The translations under genes were made by a program, and so were the position numbers. From Echinococcus granulosus (Eukaryota; Platyhelminthes; Cestoda; Cyclophyllidea; Taeniidae), in assembly GCF_000524195.1 (NCBI RefSeq), contig NW_020170399.1:7207-71206 (forward strand): DNA of 64,000 bases, in the 5' to 3' direction. This document shows positions 60,034 to 64,000 of the stretch, piece by piece. How positions within the stretch are numbered: position 1 is the first letter of the stretch; each line of letters starts with the position of its first letter. The notes below the pieces were generated by a model. The model did no database searches, was not told the origin of the DNA, and saw only the letters and a list, made by a program, of their open reading frames with translations.

Positions 60034-60686
60034 CTGAAAAAAGGAAAGCATTCCTACTAGTAGAAAAGGCGTCGTTTAGTATAATTGGAAGTCAACGAGG
60101 ACTACGCATGCATGCAGGTTTCAATGAGACGATTGAAGTGATGCCCCTACGATTTGCAGGCAGATGGAGCTTCCAGCTATCTTTTCCGTTTAAAAGTGGC
60201 CAAATCTTATAAGAATCCCGCAAAGTTAATTATAATATTTCAGATTATTCTAATGTTTTTGTCTCTACTCCCCCTGTCCTAATAACCACTTTTCTAAAAG
60301 AAATGAATTACAACGGGAAGGTTGTACATGAAGGCGAATTCTCGCATTGTCGGTATCACTGCCAGCAACGCCTCCAGTATTGGTACAAACTGTAGGTTTA
60401 ATCGAGATATTCAGTGCATGAAATCTCAAAGGGATAGTGCAGAAATGTCTCAGCTCACACTTAAATCCTTAGAGATACAAAATATCATGATTAATATAAA
60501 GCCTTGCCGAATGCGTTTAAGTAAATATTTCATTAAATTGTTTTATAAAATTTGAGTCTAGGTGTCATTCAAATAATTCTGTGGTGAAATCTCGCTGAAT
60601 GAAGGTGAGATAAATTTGCCGCTGCAAAGCTGCGGTCACTTCTTTTAGTCCATTTGCTATAGTGGCAAGTTTGTTGCCCGACCTAC
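60034..60686 (-). other. PKC intron (653 bp)
   Basis: Last intron of the PKC gene. It holds a 77-codon open frame on the opposite strand (60,322-60,555) that I do not recognise and take as chance. No repeat was noticed in it. Confidence 0.65.
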
Positions 60687-60827
60687 CACACAAGGCTTGA
60701 ATGGAGGTTGAATAGCCTTCAATTCTATGAGCTCCCAGTTTATTCTTCGGAAAAAGACATGATCGCGGATCTCCAGGCTGCCTGCCGGACTGCAGCCGAG
60801 ACGAGAATTGGGATCCTTGTTAAGAAA
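60687..60827 (-). CDS. PKC: PKC exon: RLGC motif and FFRRI.W / PPFKP tail start
   Basis: Seen: a 141-bp, 47-codon, phase-0 exon beginning FLNKDPNSRLGCSP, continuing EIRDHVFFRRINWELIE and ending IQPPFKPCV. The acceptor is tctttttcaactcag and the donor is GTG|gtaggt. Known: the RLGC Arg belongs to kinase subdomain XI; HxFFRxIxW and PPFKP are hallmarks of the AGC-kinase C-terminal tail, where PPFKP lies against the small lobe. Joined to the previous exon it reads CRG-FLNKDP, matching the usual CKG-LMTKHP junction of PKCs without a gap. A decayed inverted copy is at 17.0 kb, and a weak minus remnant at 39.5 kb. Confidence 0.95.
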
Positions 60828-61975
60828 CTGAGTTGAAAAAGACATTTACTTCAAGTTATATTTACTTGTTGAATCACAGTAAAACGCGTGTGGATGTCTA
60901 ACACGGTTTGCTTCCTTAGGAGTCCCTCCATAATGGGTAAGTCGGATGGTAAGAGAATGGAGAAAGAGTGATGATCAAGATAATCAAAACAAATTAGTCC
61001 GACATTTGTAGATTGCACTCCGTATAAGATACATACCAGCACAGATGGATCGCCCATGCCTGTTATATTAAGGCCAAAATCAGTGATTACTTGCACCCAA
61101 CCATGTATCTAGTAGTATGGCCCTGTCCAACTATCAAAGGTGTAAAATTTGATCAGGTACCCGAGGCATACACCCCAAAAGTAAATCTGCTTGTCTAAGC
61201 AATGCGGCAACGAGGTGAAACTTGTGGTAATGCGTGACAACACCTTAAGCTTTGAGGCCAAATTGTGACTGTAAAAGCGCAACTGTTGCTACTCCTCTTA
61301 TATAGTTTCGTCTTGTCTCCACATTTATACATTTAAATATTTCAAATTTACCTCAACAGTACTAAGTCTACAAATTTAACGCAAATGGAGCCTTTGCCGT
61401 TGCCTGCCAAGAAGGGCCTAGGTTGTAATTGGGATAAATCAGGGTATTTGGGTAACCTCATTTAATGCGCTACAGTTGGGAACGTCTGCTGATTTTAGTA
61501 CATAAAAACTCTACAATACTGAAGCCCCTAGCTACTGCCTACAGTCCAAAGATCCACAGCTGATACCGAATCGCCAAATTTCAAGGATGAGAGTTGAGTG
61601 GCCTCCCGTTACATAGCGACGGTGACAGCTAATGACGTGGCAACCCCTTTTTACATCACTAAGACAAAATGGAAGGAAACATTTTTTCAATGAAAGTTTC
61701 AGGAATCCTATTCCACCATAAAAGAAGAAACGAGAGGAGCACAAATTCCAAAGCTGCATTTAATTCATAGATCAAATGACCTTTTGTCAATGATTGTCTT
61801 CAAGCTAACTGCAGATTCCTAGGAAACCGTTGGGACTGGGAAAGTGCAAGATAAGTGTTGTTGAGACTTAAAGAGGTGCATTTCACTAACAACTGGAAAC
61901 ACGTATTATTACCCTCAATGAGGAGTACTGGTGGAAAATGACAGAAAACTGATGTGAGTAGACAATCGCACTTAC
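60828..61975 (-). other. PKC intron (1,148 bp)
   Basis: Intron between the PPF and RLGC exons. The stretch 61,010-61,270 (with shared words such as ccgtataagat, cctgtcca and aaacttgtggtaa) resembles 39,780-40,010, so relic 2 keeps part of this intron. The open frames inside it have no recognisable product. Confidence 0.7.
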
Positions 61976-62083
61976 GCCTCGGCAAACGCTGAGGGCCTCT
62001 TTTGACAGATTACGTGGAAAGGACGGAGTTGTCTCGAGGATGGCTTGAAAGAGATCCTCCTCATCTTCTCCTGAAAACGGTGG
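61976..62083 (-). CDS. PKC: PKC exon: helix G region ([15 protein letters not shown])
   Basis: Seen: a 108-bp, 36-codon, phase-0 exon starting [17 protein letters not shown] and ending in [11 protein letters not shown]. The acceptor is a pyrimidine-rich tract ending ctggcctag and the donor is GGC|gtaagt, close to consensus. Known: PPFxGEDExELFQxI followed by a proline-containing loop and LSKEA is the helix G/H segment of PKC kinase domains, which contributes to substrate docking and lobe packing. The frame joins exactly to the exons on both sides. The upstream intron is 1,838 bp and the downstream intron 1,148 bp. Decayed copies lie at 50.4-50.5 kb (minus) and 15.7 kb (plus). Confidence 0.95.
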
Positions 62084-63999
<1,916 letters not shown>

Positions 64000-64000
64000 T

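Overview
This window is AT-rich eukaryotic DNA with almost no intact genes. It shows GT-AG introns of 0.65-1.84 kb, isolated exons of 70-180 bp, and a run of exactly 100 Ns typical of a draft scaffold. The one clearly functional gene is the 3' end of a protein kinase C (PKC) gene on the minus strand. Four exons (63993-63922, 62083-61976, 60827-60687, 60033-59881) are all in phase 0, have good splice sites and join into one frame covering kinase subdomain IX through the AGC C-terminal tail and stop codon. The C-terminus (LSPTDK, FAGFSFVNPEF) resembles conventional PKCs, most closely the invertebrate PKC53E / PKC-2 type. The source is therefore most likely an invertebrate metazoan; I cannot name the lineage.

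The rest of the window is dominated by decayed copies of this kinase locus, introns included, so they come from DNA-level duplication rather than retroposition. I can follow three relic sets. Relic 1 (minus, about 56.7-50.4 kb) has a subdomain IX exon, a candidate hinge exon, a truncated glycine-loop exon, a fully intact ATP-lysine exon interrupted by the 100-N gap, an activation-loop exon, a second subdomain IX exon and the following exon. Relic 2 (minus, about 47.8-39.2 kb) has activation-loop, hinge, glycine-loop, ATP-lysine, subdomain IX and two weak C-terminal remnants. Relic 3 (plus, about 3.2-18.0 kb) runs from the ATP-lysine exon to the C-terminal exon, with an internal duplication of the activation-loop/subdomain IX segment (8.26-9.58 and 12.64-14.01 kb). 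Relics 2 and 3 face each other tail to tail across about 21 kb.

The intervening DNA shows the same history. Direct repeats pair 1-6 kb with 21.4-26.9 kb and 27.7-29.1 kb with 48.4-49.8 kb. A tandem of roughly 9 kb spans 33-37, 42-47 and 53-56 kb. Smaller families have three to five copies each. Inside these repeats two short open frames of unknown identity keep their length and frame between copies: a 101-nt exon-like segment (6.9, 29.1, 41.7 kb) and a 108-nt open frame (5.9, 26.8, 34.1 kb, plus a partial copy at 42.8 kb). Two GC-richer plus-strand open segments (57.94-58.17 and 59.30-59.47 kb) appear single-copy and may belong to a neighbouring gene.

I saw no RNA gene, CRISPR array, prokaryotic operon or recognisable transposase. 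All identifications were made by eye from translated motifs, without alignment or database searches.
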